Origin: a virus
IMG/VR virus record: IMGVR_UViG_3300012920_000123
Coordinates: 1 to 34,761 of that record
Reading direction: 5' to 3' (one strand)
Length of the DNA: 34,761 nucleotides
Part shown: positions 1 to 8,246 of the stretch, piece after piece
How the letters are laid out: each line of letters begins with the position of its first letter
Numbering within the stretch: the first letter of the stretch is position 1
Notes under the pieces: model-generated
What the model saw: the letters and a program-made list of their open reading frames with translations, nothing else
Database searches by the model: none
Told to the model about the DNA's origin: nothing
Position numbers and translations under genes: made by a program

Positions 1-271
1 ACAATTTAACTTTGTCCATCGCCTGTGGGTCATCACTTATAACCGCCCAGGCCAGCACCGCGATTGGCGCCGAGAGAATTAATAAAACTGCCTCGTCCTT
101 CCAGTCTGATTGACGGGCTTCTAATAATTTGCCTTGGTAAGCTTCCTCACCTTTGGCCATACGAGAAGCATGCATGTGTTGAGCGTCAGCCATGGCCATT
201 TTAGTTTCTTGACGCTTTTTGTAAATGTGTGTTGCAGCATTTAATCCAAGCTTTAAGGCACTAAACCACAT
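1..271 (-). CDS. Membrane-anchored phage protein, 3' end cut by window edge
   Basis: The visible 90 codons start MWFSALKLGLNAATH at an ATG preceded by AAAGGATT (good Shine-Dalgarno), just after the stop of the 87-aa gene. An N-terminal part rich in Ala, Met, His and charged residues (about 1-60) is followed by a hydrophobic segment (about 61-77, VLLILSAPIAVLAWAV) that can span the membrane, then an acidic DDPQAMDK stretch. The arrangement resembles a small protein often found downstream of the portal in marine podovirus-like phages, where a holin-like role is sometimes suggested. I recognise the pattern from memory only; the function is unproven. The C-terminus lies outside the window. Confidence 0.75.
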   Translation of the reverse strand, partial: MWFSALKLGLNAATHIYKKRQETKMAMADAQHMHASRMAKGEEAYQGKLLEARQSDWKDEAVLLILSAPIAVLAWAVISDDPQAMDKVKL

Positions 272-273
272 AA

Positions 274-537
274 CTAATCCTTTAGTTTTTTTGGCTTTTG
301 AGTTTTAAAAAGAGTTCCATCTTTTCTTAAAGCTCTTTTTTGGGTAGCTAACATATCTCTATATCGTTGAGTACGACCAATTCTTGCGTATGTGTCAACG
401 TCTTTAGGACTTATTCCTTTGCCTCTTTTTTCAACTCTCTTGTTTAATTGATCAACAGCTTTAGGACCAGGAAACTTTTTAGATTTTTTAAAAAGTTTTT
501 TAGCAATTGCACCCATTCCTTTGGTAATTAAAGTCAT
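274..537 (-). CDS. Small basic phage protein (87 aa), unknown function
   Basis: Very Lys/Arg-rich throughout (for example GAIAKKLFKKSKKFPGPKA near the N-terminus and KTQKPKKLKD at the end), with no membrane segment. I start it at the ATG at 537 because AAGGATAAC lies just upstream; an in-frame start at 618 would add 27 residues overlapping the previous gene without a comparable site. It ends 3 bases before the next ATG, so the two are probably translated together. The charge suggests contact with DNA, RNA or the virion interior, but no family was recognised. Confidence 0.65.
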   Translation of the reverse strand: MTLITKGMGAIAKKLFKKSKKFPGPKAVDQLNKRVEKRGKGISPKDVDTYARIGRTQRYRDMLATQKRALRKDGTLFKTQKPKKLKD

Positions 538-556
538 AATTTTGTTATCCTTATAA

Positions 557-739
557 TTAATATAGTTTAGCTTGTCTTTTTTTCTCTGCAAGCATTCCTT
601 TTTGGCCTTTGACCTCAAAAGATTGTGTTTCTTGTGGGTTAGTCACTTCAATTTCTACACCACCAGTTTTAAAACCATCTTTGTTAAGAAATTTATCGTG
701 ATTAACTTCTACTTTGCTAGCGTTTTTCACTTTTTTCAT
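557..739 (-). CDS. Small conserved phage protein (60 aa), unknown function
   Basis: Encodes MKKVKNASKVEVNHDKFLN... with a central GGVEIEVTNP segment and a Lys-rich end (KGQKGMLAEKKRQAKLY). The ATG overlaps the last codons of the DUF6496 gene and has GGAG upstream. Alternating hydrophobic residues suggest a small beta-rich domain. Similar short proteins sit between portal and membrane genes in related marine phages, as far as I can recall. No catalytic motif is visible. Confidence 0.7.
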   Translation of the reverse strand: MKKVKNASKVEVNHDKFLNKDGFKTGGVEIEVTNPQETQSFEVKGQKGMLAEKKRQAKLY

Positions 740-906
740 TTTTTTCTCCGTTTTTTATTTATACCAGCCTCAGAAAGAGCAATTGCAATCGCTTGTTTAC
801 GATTTTTTACTTTTTTCTTCGAACTACCAATATTGAGAGTACCTTTTTTGTACTCTCGCATTACCTTCTTAACCTTTTTTTCACCTTTTGTCATCTGTTT
901 TGGCAT
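736..906 (-). CDS. DUF6496-like small basic protein (56 aa)
   Basis: The protein MPKQMTKGEKKVKKVMREY... contains VKNRKQAIAIALSEAG followed by a Lys/Arg-rich tail. The pattern MPKQ.KG-K-VGKVMHE(Y/F)K.G.L.....KVK.RKQAIAIALSEAG is that of the DUF6496 family, found in bacteria and phages, function unknown. I start it at the ATG at 906 because this gives the family N-terminus; a longer frame to 963 would run into the portal gene. It overlaps the next gene by 4 bases (ATGA). Confidence 0.75.
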   Translation of the reverse strand: MPKQMTKGEKKVKKVMREYKKGTLNIGSSKKKVKNRKQAIAIALSEAGINKKRRKK

Positions 907-916
907 TTTGCTTCTA

Positions 917-3355
917 TTAATCATCAGTTTGTATGACTGCTTTGTTAACTCCTGCCTTTGCAAGTGATACTCCAGCCCTTAATTGAGCTAAATCTTCGTT
1001 TTGTTCAAGTTTTTCTTCTTGATTTTCTTGATTCATCATTGCTTTCATCTTGTCAAGGTTTAATCTTTGCTCTCCTTCGTTCTTTTTACGCTCATTTTCC
1101 ATAGCACGAAGGTCAACTTCTCTTGATTTTAATTTAAGTAATGGATCACCATCCATTTGTGATGTAATTTTGTTTTCTTCTTTAGCAAATTCTTGTGTCA
1201 TCTCTGCAACAAGCACTGCTTTTCTACCTTCTATCTTTTCAGTAATCATTTTTAGTTGTTGTTGAGCCATTGGATCTTGTGCTGCCATTTGTTGTAGTTG
1301 TTGTAACTGCATAAATTCTTCTTTGAACTCTAATTGTATTTGTTCTTGTGCCATAATAGATATGTGTTCAAGTATATTTTTTTGTATAGCACCCATAACC
1401 ATTGGTGCATTCTTAACCATGTTTAGTTGCATAAAGTTTAAGTGTGCTTCTATGTGTGCTCTGTGATCTTGACCAGGAAAAGCTTGAAAAGGCTTCATAC
1501 CTAAAGCTTGAATATGTTCCATACTTGGATCCATCGGCATAGGTTGTTGAGGCGCTGGTAATATTGCATTTATATTCTTAACACCAACAGCTTCATACAT
1601 AGATCTGTATGCTTGATATAAATTATGTATTTGTGGATTAGATGTAGCTAATTGTAATTGTGTTTGTGCTAAACTAATTCTTTGTGATTGTGAAAATATA
1701 TTTGGATCTGCGATTGGTATTATATCTACTCTATCATCAAAGTCTGATAGTTTTACATTTCTTTGTCCACCCACAACATCATATGGATAAGTTGGTGGTA
1801 AGTATGTTTTAAATACATCTGCTAATAATTTAAACTCTTGTTTTAATCCAACATATAATCTTTTGTGAATACCAGACATAACTCTAGACCCACGTTCTAA
1901 TATTGCAATTGTGGTTCCAACTGCTGCTTGTTGATTCATATCACCAACTTGTGCATCAGCAATGGATGCAAATCTTTGACCTGCATTTACAACTATACCT
2001 AATAATGACAATAGAACAGGTGATGGTTCTTTGAATGGTAAATTCATAAATGAATCTCTAATATTACCACCAGGTGCATCTACATCTCTAAACTCACCAG
2101 GTTGTAATGGTTGTGCATCATCTCTAATTCTAATACCTCTAGTTTTAAAACCAGCAGGTAAATTAGATAATGTACCTGCATCTAGTAATTGTCTTAATGC
2201 AGATGTTGCAGTTCTTGTTAATCCACCAATCATGTGTATTAAACCAAAACCATAAAATCCTAAACCAGGTAAAAATTTAAAATGTACAAAAAAGTTCTTT
2301 TTAGTTTTCTTAGGATCAGTTGCTTCATAGTTTCTTCTAATAGATAAAACTTGTCTTGATCCTTCTTCTACAGTTACAACATATGGAAGTTTGATACCTG
2401 TTGGTTCACCTCCCATCATATCTTCAAAACCTTCTAAATCTAAATTAACATGACACTCTAACAAAGTATAAATGTCGTCTTGTTTATTTTGTTTAATACC
2501 TTCTATCTCTTGTTCTTTTTTTGTAATCTCATCAGTAGACATTGCAGGTTGAGCAAGATCTACATCTTTGTAGAAACCACCTACTTGTTGTTTTCGTAAA
2601 TCATTTTCTGACATTTTGATTACATGAACAACTGCTTCTGCATCATCTAAACTTGTAGCTGAGTAGGGTACTACCAAATCGTCGGCAGGTATGAATTTAG
2701 AAACCGCCCTACCCAATAGATCGTCATAGTAGACTTTCTTAAAAGTTGACCCGCTAAGAGGGAGATAGAATAGCATCTGATCAAACTCTGGTTCGTATTC
2801 TTTCATCTGGTCCATGATTTGGTAATTCATAAAATCTTTTACTCTGTTTGCTTGATCTTGTTTTGCAGGTGTTTGCAAACCTAATATCTGAGTTCTTACA
2901 GGACCATCTGCTGGTAATAATTCTTTGTAAGCTTGTGCTTGAAACTGTGTTGCTGCTTCTGCTAGAACAGGGTGATTAACACCACTTGCACCTTTGAAAG
3001 GTTCTGTTCTTCTTTCGTATTTAAATCCTAAAAGATCTAAACCATTTCTGTATGTATCTTCCCAATCTTTTCGAGAAGATCTGTAATCCATATAATCATT
3101 TACTAATTTAGAACCGAGAGGATCTAAAACATCGTCATCTAATAATTCTGCTAAGTTTTGAAAATGAGATTGTGATTCTACTTGTTGTGGTTGTGGATCA
3201 AAAGATATTTCTGCTCCACCATCTTCTGTTTGAATTATTTCTGGCTCACCTTCTTTTGGTGTAGCTTGATCTTCTATTGATGCTTCAGCATCATTTACAT
3301 CTTCTAATTTAATATCTTCTGGTTGGTTAGGTAATGATTTATCTATTTCTGCCAT
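917..3355 (-). CDS. Portal protein, P22-type (812 aa)
   Basis: Long multidomain protein immediately downstream of the large terminase cluster. It has an acidic N-terminal extension (about 1-70), then a portal core with YRNGLDLLGFKYERRTEPF, GASGVNHPVLAEAATQFQAQ and KELLPADGPVRT, then SGSTFKKVYYD, and later GGLTRTATSALRQLLDAGTL and DAQVGDMNQQAAVGTT. The C-terminal 200 residues are Gln/Met-rich and probably helical, as in the barrel of P22-type portals. The length (812) fits P22-like (about 725) better than T7-like (about 535) portals. It would form the dodecameric vertex through which DNA is packaged and ejected. AGGATAG lies just upstream of the ATG. Assignment is from motifs and context, not a search. 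Confidence 0.85.
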   Translation of the reverse strand: MAEIDKSLPNQPEDIKLEDVNDAEASIEDQATPKEGEPEIIQTEDGGAEISFDPQPQQVESQSHFQNLAELLDDDVLDPLGSKLVNDYMDYRSSRKDWEDTYRNGLDLLGFKYERRTEPFKGASGVNHPVLAEAATQFQAQAYKELLPADGPVRTQILGLQTPAKQDQANRVKDFMNYQIMDQMKEYEPEFDQMLFYLPLSGSTFKKVYYDDLLGRAVSKFIPADDLVVPYSATSLDDAEAVVHVIKMSENDLRKQQVGGFYKDVDLAQPAMSTDEITKKEQEIEGIKQNKQDDIYTLLECHVNLDLEGFEDMMGGEPTGIKLPYVVTVEEGSRQVLSIRRNYEATDPKKTKKNFFVHFKFLPGLGFYGFGLIHMIGGLTRTATSALRQLLDAGTLSNLPAGFKTRGIRIRDDAQPLQPGEFRDVDAPGGNIRDSFMNLPFKEPSPVLLSLLGIVVNAGQRFASIADAQVGDMNQQAAVGTTIAILERGSRVMSGIHKRLYVGLKQEFKLLADVFKTYLPPTYPYDVVGGQRNVKLSDFDDRVDIIPIADPNIFSQSQRISLAQTQLQLATSNPQIHNLYQAYRSMYEAVGVKNINAILPAPQQPMPMDPSMEHIQALGMKPFQAFPGQDHRAHIEAHLNFMQLNMVKNAPMVMGAIQKNILEHISIMAQEQIQLEFKEEFMQLQQLQQMAAQDPMAQQQLKMITEKIEGRKAVLVAEMTQEFAKEENKITSQMDGDPLLKLKSREVDLRAMENERKKNEGEQRLNLDKMKAMMNQENQEEKLEQNEDLAQLRAGVSLAKAGVNKAVIQTDD

Positions 3356-3364
3356 TTGACTATC

Positions 3365-4333
3365 CTATTTTCTTTTAAATAAACTTTCAACTCCCGATGA
3401 CATAGGACCCCTCTCTGGCGGTATTGTATCAGTTAAATCAGTTTTTACAACCCCACCATTCTTGAAAAACAGGCTCATTATACCTGGTAGTTCTTCAAGC
3501 ATCATGTATAAACCTTGATACAAAGCAGAGTCTCTTTTGGCTTTATCTAATTTCATTTCTGGTTTTGATTTTACGGATCCACCTTTTTTAAGACCATAAC
3601 CAAATCCTTGTCTACCACCAGAATCATAAGAGTATCCTCCTGTTGGTCCTCCTGAATCTTGAACTCCTGGTCCATCACCACCCGTTCCTGGTCTTCTACC
3701 TCTTCTTTGTGACTCAAGTTTTGCTGCTGCTGCTTTTGCTGCTTCTTTCGCTTTTTTGGCTGCCAACGCATCTTTAGCTGCTTTTAATGCTTTCTCTGTA
3801 ACTTTTTTCCTAGCTTTATTTACAAATATATTTTTCATAACATCCAAGACTCCCGCTCCTTTGGCAATTTTTCCTGCACCAATAATCGCTGACACTGGAT
3901 CGATAAAAGCGGTCTGTCCTGCAATGTCTGAATACGGATCTACTAATCCTAATTTTTCTCCAATCGCTTGTAGTCCACCTGTAAATCTACCACCCATCAT
4001 GGTTCCTATTTTTTGATCTGCAATAGATTTACCAACTTGCGATATTGTTGGACCAACAGGTATTTCTCCATAATCAGAAATAGTAGGAGTGCTGTCGAAT
4101 CCTTTTGTAGATTCTTTTATACCCTGATAGGTATCATAAAAAGGGCTAGCTAAAGTTTGACCAACTAAACTTACAACATCTAATCCTGGTTTAGCTCTGC
4201 TGACTAAATCTTTACCAGATTCTTTTGCATAATCAAATTGACTATCAATTCCAAAAGAACTTGGATCGGCTTTCATTTGATTTACTCTATCAATGTGTTC
4301 TTGGGTAAATCCTAATGGGTCAAGTATAGACAT
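3365..4333 (-). CDS. Virion-type protein with GGxV and PPxRGPMSxG tail motifs (322 aa)
   Basis: The N-terminal half is soluble. A Lys/Ala-rich helix (about 170-205) is followed by a Gly-rich, low-complexity linker (about 210-255, GRRPGTGGDGPG...YGLKKGGSV). The C-terminus carries FFKNGGVV (about 289-296) and ends PPERGPMSSGVESLFKRK. The same GG motifs recur in the proteins at 30897 and 33057, and the RGPMSxG tail is one I associate with marine phage structural proteins. Its place between terminase and portal supports a packaging or head-related role. Function is inferred only from these features. Confidence 0.7.
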   Translation of the reverse strand: MSILDPLGFTQEHIDRVNQMKADPSSFGIDSQFDYAKESGKDLVSRAKPGLDVVSLVGQTLASPFYDTYQGIKESTKGFDSTPTISDYGEIPVGPTISQVGKSIADQKIGTMMGGRFTGGLQAIGEKLGLVDPYSDIAGQTAFIDPVSAIIGAGKIAKGAGVLDVMKNIFVNKARKKVTEKALKAAKDALAAKKAKEAAKAAAAKLESQRRGRRPGTGGDGPGVQDSGGPTGGYSYDSGGRQGFGYGLKKGGSVKSKPEMKLDKAKRDSALYQGLYMMLEELPGIMSLFFKNGGVVKTDLTDTIPPERGPMSSGVESLFKRK

Positions 4334-4334
4334 A

Positions 4335-4721
4335 TTAATTTTTTGTTTTACCTTTAGATTGTATATATTCTCTAGCTTCTAATTTTTTCTGTTTTTCAAA
4401 TGATTTTAAATTATCTAAAGCATCTTTAGCTGCTTTTCTCACAGAAAGATTTTTTTTAGTTTCTCTAGGTGTTGTAGGTTTTTGAATTCTTTTATTATAA
4501 GCTACAACTACATCTTCCAATGTTTCTTTCATTGGTTTTATTTTTCTAAGTTTTTCTTCGTGTCTTGCTAAAGTTTTATCTTTTCCTTTGTAAGATTTTT
4601 TTACAAAGTTTTTAACTTCTTTAGAAAATTTTTTATAATTATCTCCTTTGACAACACCTTTAATTATTTTTCCAGCCATACCTTTTATAAGACCACCTGC
4701 TAGATATCTTTTTCTGTACAT
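4335..4721 (-). CDS. Basic protein next to terminase (128 aa), unknown function
   Basis: Starts MYRKRYLAGGLIKGMAG, again with a short aromatic-x-GG motif, followed by a strongly Lys-rich helical body. The ATG overlaps the terminase stop codon as TAATG, so it is translationally coupled to the large terminase. The charge and position suggest a DNA-associated or head-completion role, but no family was recognised. Confidence 0.65.
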   Translation of the reverse strand: MYRKRYLAGGLIKGMAGKIIKGVVKGDNYKKFSKEVKNFVKKSYKGKDKTLARHEEKLRKIKPMKETLEDVVVAYNKRIQKPTTPRETKKNLSVRKAAKDALDNLKSFEKQKKLEAREYIQSKGKTKN

Positions 4722-6196
4722 TAGTAGTACCTTCCGTCAAAATTATTTTGTTCTAGTGGATCATCAACAGCATCTTCTGGGTGACTTACAAAACCACCTT
4801 GTCTGAATCTCATAACTGCTTGTGTCATAGAATCGACAAGATCGTCATGATCTCCATAAGGAAACGCTGCACACTCTTCAATAACCTCTTCAGCAAATTT
4901 TTGCTCAGGAGCCCAAATCTGTCCACTCTCAAATAACGGCGCCACAGCGTTTACCCTAGCATGTTTATCGTTTCCTTTGCTAGGACTAAAATTTACCACG
5001 GGTATGTTCATCTTACGCAATTCGTAAGTCAAAGGCAACCCTGAAGCCTTAGATTCTATCACAACTGTCTCAGGTTTCCAATAGTCGTATTGCTCTTTGG
5101 CCACTCTTTTTAACTCTGGAAATTCATACCTGCCTTTCAATGCATCAAGTAAAATTAAGTTCGGTCCGCTATCCTGTGTTGGATAAAAGACTCCCCATGT
5201 TGTAATTGCACTGTAATCAGCTGTCTCCTTTTTTAAAAATGCTGTATCATATGATTGAATAACGTGATGTAATTTAGGTATATGGTCTTCATCCCACACG
5301 TTCCACCATTCACGTTTAATTATCGATCCTTCTTCTGATGTTGGATTCTGCATCCATTGTGCATTCCATTTACCCACGGACAACGAAGCTTTAACTCTTT
5401 CGAGTTCATCAAGTTTCCAATACTCTGGCCATACAGGTTTACCTGATGGTAAAATTGCGGGAAATTCTACGACATGCCATTCATCAGATTTTACTTCTTT
5501 TTGACTTCGAAGTAATGCACCTGTTAAATCTTTACTGTTCCATCTAGTCATGACAAGTACAATAGATCCACCAGGTTGAAGACGTTGTCTTGGTCCTGAT
5601 GTATACCAGTCATAAGCTTTTTCTAAAGCAGCACCATTCATTGCATCTTGTTCTGAGTGTGGGTCGTCGATAATAAGTAAATCGGCTCCACGACCAGTTA
5701 TTGCCGACCCCACACCCGCTGCATAGTACTCACCTCCTTGTGACGTCTCCCATTTACCCGCAGCCTGTGAATCTTCCTTGAGTCTTGTTTTAAATACTTG
5801 TTGATACTCTGGAGAATCAATCAACGTCTTGGCTTTACGTCCGAAACGGACAGCGAGTTCTGTAGTGTGTGTGGTCTGTATAATTTTTAAATCTGGTTTT
5901 CTACCAATCATCCAAGCAGGTAATAAGTTAGATGCAAACTCTGACTTAGTATGTCTTGGTGGCATATTTATAATTAATCTTTTTATTTCTCCATTTGCTA
6001 ATTTATTAAATTTTTCTGAGATGGTTTTATGATGGGACCCCTCTATAAATTGTGGCCAAATGTGTTTTACAAAAGTTAAGAAATCAGAACTGACCTGGGA
6101 CCCCTTTTTCTTCTCAGAGAGTTTAATTGCCAGCTTCATAAACTCCTTCCTAGAGTCAGGTGGAAGTTTACTTAAATCGATATTATTTATGTCCAT
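4721..6196 (-). CDS. terL: Terminase large subunit (491 aa)
   Basis: DNA-packaging motor with ATPase and nuclease domains. ATPase: deviant Walker A MPPRHTKS (78-85), Walker B LLIIDD (173-178) followed by PHSEQDA, and coupling motif MTRW (216-219). RNase H-like nuclease: SYDTAF (D317), VIESKASG (E381) and HDDLVDS (D451-D455). This fits the TIGR01630 / Terminase_6-type large terminases. GAGG sits about 8 bases before the ATG. It begins a leftward cluster running through the portal. Unusually, the small subunit candidate lies 4 kb away on the other strand. Confidence 0.95.
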   Translation of the reverse strand: MDINNIDLSKLPPDSRKEFMKLAIKLSEKKKGSQVSSDFLTFVKHIWPQFIEGSHHKTISEKFNKLANGEIKRLIINMPPRHTKSEFASNLLPAWMIGRKPDLKIIQTTHTTELAVRFGRKAKTLIDSPEYQQVFKTRLKEDSQAAGKWETSQGGEYYAAGVGSAITGRGADLLIIDDPHSEQDAMNGAALEKAYDWYTSGPRQRLQPGGSIVLVMTRWNSKDLTGALLRSQKEVKSDEWHVVEFPAILPSGKPVWPEYWKLDELERVKASLSVGKWNAQWMQNPTSEEGSIIKREWWNVWDEDHIPKLHHVIQSYDTAFLKKETADYSAITTWGVFYPTQDSGPNLILLDALKGRYEFPELKRVAKEQYDYWKPETVVIESKASGLPLTYELRKMNIPVVNFSPSKGNDKHARVNAVAPLFESGQIWAPEQKFAEEVIEECAAFPYGDHDDLVDSMTQAVMRFRQGGFVSHPEDAVDDPLEQNNFDGRYY

Positions 6197-6217
6197 GGAA
6201 CCTCACAAAGTATTTAG

Positions 6218-6231
6218 CACTTATTTAAGTG
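6218..6231. promoter_or_regulatory. Inverted repeat upstream of terL
   Basis: CACTTA-TT-TAAGTG is a perfect 6-bp inverted repeat 22 bases upstream of the terminase start. On the minus strand TTTACA overlaps it as a weak -35 candidate, 17 bases before TACTTT. It may be an operator or a small leader hairpin. The promoter call is weak. Confidence 0.3.
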
Positions 6232-6463
6232 TAAATCAAACAACTAGTGTGTATATATTAGGATCCCTTTTGCTGTTTTAGGGGGTGGGGGGTCGAGGCA
6301 AAGTCAAATTCGGAGCTGCCTTGGTACCTCTATCGATATTATTAATACTTAAGTTAGAATCTAAATATATATATTATATAAAATAATAAGTAACGAGCTA
6401 CGCGCTTTTATTTTAAAGCGCGACGCGCGTCGCGTGGCGCGTAAGCGCCACGCAATAAAAAGT
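6232..6463. other. Non-coding gap with poly-G tract, AT tract and GC-rich hairpins
   Basis: This 230-base gap holds three striking elements: a G-tract (GGGGGTGGGGGG, 6281-6292), a nearly pure A/T stretch (about 6357-6390), and a cluster of perfect GC-rich inverted repeats at 6401-6453. No coding frame of note was seen. Such a combination could be a replication origin, packaging site or terminator region; nothing in the sequence decides between them. Confidence 0.5.
6401..6453. repeat. Cluster of three GC-rich perfect palindromes
   Basis: Hairpin 1: CGCGCTTT / AAAGCGCG (6401-6408 with 6415-6422). Palindrome 2: GACGCGCGTC (6422-6431). Hairpin 3: GCGTGGCGC / GCGCCACGC with a GTAA loop (6432-6440 with 6445-6453). 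All are perfect. They follow the stop of the leftward gene at 6464, so they could end that transcript, but there is no clear U-run after them in either direction. Confidence 0.6.
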
Positions 6464-6772
6464 TTATGATGAGTTTGCGATCTCTTGTATAAGAATATTA
6501 TCTTGCCAATAGTTTAAATTTCTTTGTTGGCACAATAACCAATAATCAGGTTGATCTATTGGTCGTTCTTTTTTATCTCTCTCGCCAATGTGTGCAACAA
6601 TCCTTTGCATGTGTGCAGTTAAATAATCATGCATACACTTATTGCTACAAAAAGAATTATAGAGATATTTACTTGGGTATCTAGTTCGATAAACTTTCGA
6701 ACCTTTATTTCCTCGGGTTCTGTCTTTTGTATTGTACATATGACATAAAGGTCCCTGGCAATATTTAGTCAT
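6464..6772 (-). CDS. Cysteine-containing zinc-binding-like phage protein (102 aa)
   Basis: Starts MTKYCQGPLCHMYNTKDRTRG. Two CxnC pairs (C-x4-C near residues 5-10, and FCSNKCMHDYL near the middle) could bind one zinc. The body is Tyr/Arg-rich. I chose the ATG at 6772, with GGAGG upstream; a longer frame to 6811 lies inside the preceding gene. It resembles short CxxxxC...CxxxC proteins common in uncultivated marine phages, from memory. No catalytic residues were identified. Confidence 0.65.
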   Translation of the reverse strand: MTKYCQGPLCHMYNTKDRTRGNKGSKVYRTRYPSKYLYNSFCSNKCMHDYLTAHMQRIVAHIGERDKKERPIDQPDYWLLCQQRNLNYWQDNILIQEIANSS

Positions 6773-6932
6773 GATTAGGCAATCCTCCAAACATTGAGAT
6801 AACACCTGCAAAAGAAATTAAAATCCCTAAGCTCTGATGTTCCCCACTATGAATAAAAGTTATCACACCTAACATGGCTAGTATAAAACCACAAAGAACC
6901 ATTAATAATCTGCCTACAACTTCGCCTATCAT
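6765..6932 (-). CDS. Two-span small membrane protein (55 aa)
   Basis: Two hydrophobic segments (about 7-27 and 37-52) flank a short polar loop HSGEHQ. I start it at the ATG at 6932, which overlaps the previous stop as TAATG and follows GAGG. Size and topology fit a small holin or other phage membrane peptide, but an endolysin is not adjacent, so the role is open. Confidence 0.55.
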   Translation of the reverse strand: MIGEVVGRLLMVLCGFILAMLGVITFIHSGEHQSLGILISFAGVISMFGGLPNHD

Positions 6933-7120
6933 TAATACCTCACTTTCCATTGTCCACTTGCACAACGATAATTATTTTTATCAATATCAAAATAAATATA
7001 ATAAGGTTGCTGAGTTTTTTTATTAACACCGAATTTACTTTTTTCGTCGTGCTTTCCTCGTCTTGTTATGTGCTTTTTATCCTTGTGAGAATAATAAGCG
7101 ATATAAAACATTTTAGTCAT
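6932..7120 (-). CDS. Small basic protein (62 aa), unknown function
   Basis: MTKMFYIAYYSHKDKKHITRRGKHDEKSKFG... is rich in Lys, Tyr and His with no membrane segment. AAAGGATAAC lies just upstream of the ATG, a strong ribosome-binding site. It is the first gene after the palindromic promoter at 7137-7164 and heads a short leftward operon with the genes at 6765 and 6464. No family recognised. Confidence 0.6.
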   Translation of the reverse strand: MTKMFYIAYYSHKDKKHITRRGKHDEKSKFGVNKKTQQPYYIYFDIDKNNYRCASGQWKVRY

Positions 7121-7136
7121 TTTTGTTATCCTTTCT

Positions 7137-7164
7137 AGTGTGGGATATTATACTATCCCACACT
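7137..7164 (-). promoter_or_regulatory. Perfect -10 box inside an 11-bp palindrome
   Basis: AGTGTGGGATA (7137-7147) pairs perfectly with TATCCCACACT (7154-7164). On the minus strand the loop region reads TATAAT (7152-7147), a consensus -10 box, about 12 bases before the expected start and 17 before AAAGGATAAC of the 62-aa gene. No good -35 is seen. A dimeric regulator bound to the palindrome would cover the -10. It could also act as a hairpin between the two operons, but no U-run follows. Confidence 0.5.
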
Positions 7165-7176
7165 TATTACAATGTT

Positions 7177-8160
7177 TTAATTTACACTTTCTGATTGCTG
7201 ACTTTCATACAACAATCTAGCTTTTATTTTATCCTCTCTACTGATATTTTTGTTTTTCATTCCTTTAATCCTATCAGCTAGATTTTTAGGTTGGTAAATG
7301 ATTAGACCAGTACTATTGACACTAATTATCTCGTGATCTTTTATATCTAGTCCAAGTTCAGTACATAACTCGATTGCCTCGTCAAGATATTGATACCCTT
7401 TTAAACCAAGTGAAATTTCTCTCATTTGATCTAGAATAGATTTAATCCACTTATAATGCGCCATAACAAATCTGCCCTTTTGCGCTTTCCACTCTTGCAA
7501 AATTGCAAACTCTTGTTCAGTACAAGCGATTGAACGATCTCTGCAATAATCTCTACCAATTAAATCTAATTGATATTTTTCATTCCATTGTCGTCCATAA
7601 CCACTATCATCATTACCAAGATAACGATTATTGTTATCTTTATATTTAGTCCAATGAGGATTGCTTTCCTTTCCGTCCATTTCAATATTAATGTCAGGGT
7701 TGCAATCATCTTGGGCTTTTAGTTCATCTCTAAATAAAGCATAACCATACTCATTATCGCCTCTATGATAACTATTGTTATTTTCCATATCGAGTGAACC
7801 ATTTAATCGAAAATCAAAATGTTTTTCGATTGTCTTTTGTTCAGTAATTGGATTGTTGTCATAGTCTGTACTTTCCACATTACCGATATAATGAAAATGA
7901 AAACAACTATCTTTTGCAATAGTCGAAACATTTTCAAACTTATTTTGCAAATAATAAGCTTTTTCAACATCATCTAATGTATAATGTCGTCTAACTATAT
8001 TCTCTGCAACTTTCCAAGCATTGTCGTTTATGTCAATTTGTTGTGCTTTCAAATCATCATATTCGATTTTCTCTTGGGTTTGTTCTTGTTCCAAGTGTTG
8101 TCGAATTCTATTCTTAACTTTGGTTCGATAACCTTGGTTTAGTCTTATTCTTCTCGTCAT
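7177..8160 (-). CDS. Unrecognised soluble protein (327 aa)
   Basis: Begins MTRRIRLNQGYRTKVKNRIRQ. Acidic and Asn/Tyr-rich in the middle (several DNN and NDDSGYGRQWNEKY stretches), with a helical C-terminal third ending in a Lys-rich segment. No catalytic motif or membrane segment was found. AAAGG precedes the ATG. A minus-strand promoter with perfect -35 TTGACA lies at 8225-8197, so it is probably a monocistronic early-type gene opposite the gene at 8247. Function unknown. Confidence 0.7.
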   Translation of the reverse strand: MTRRIRLNQGYRTKVKNRIRQHLEQEQTQEKIEYDDLKAQQIDINDNAWKVAENIVRRHYTLDDVEKAYYLQNKFENVSTIAKDSCFHFHYIGNVESTDYDNNPITEQKTIEKHFDFRLNGSLDMENNNSYHRGDNEYGYALFRDELKAQDDCNPDINIEMDGKESNPHWTKYKDNNNRYLGNDDSGYGRQWNEKYQLDLIGRDYCRDRSIACTEQEFAILQEWKAQKGRFVMAHYKWIKSILDQMREISLGLKGYQYLDEAIELCTELGLDIKDHEIISVNSTGLIIYQPKNLADRIKGMKNKNISREDKIKARLLYESQQSESVN

Positions 8161-8189
8161 ATCTTTTTTCCTTTCTACCGATTTAACGA

Positions 8190-8218
8190 TTGACTTCTTT
8201 TATCAATTATGGGATATT
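8190..8218 (+). promoter_or_regulatory. Rightward promoter for the gene at 8247
   Basis: TTGACT (8190-8195), 17-base spacer, then GATATT (8213-8218; 4/6 match). AAGGAG follows before the ATG at 8247. The -10 overlaps the word TGGGATATT, also present at 7141-7149. Confidence 0.45.
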
Positions 8219-8225
8219 CTGTCAA
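8197..8225 (-). promoter_or_regulatory. Leftward promoter for the 327-aa gene
   Basis: On the minus strand: perfect TTGACA (8225-8220), 17-base spacer, TAAAAG (8202-8197). It overlaps the opposite-strand promoter almost fully, so the two divergent genes should compete for polymerase. Confidence 0.5.
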
Positions 8226-8246
8226 ATCTAAAAAAGGAGAATAAAA

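Noticed and set aside
572-967. 131-codon plus-strand frame, Phe-rich
   Set aside because: Antisense of Lys-rich genes (AAA/TTT); four well-supported minus-strand genes cover it.
3571-3771. 66-codon frame inside the 322-aa gene
   Set aside because: Low-complexity Gln/Glu composition in a repeat-rich linker, no start site; unlike the methyltransferase case it shows no family motifs.
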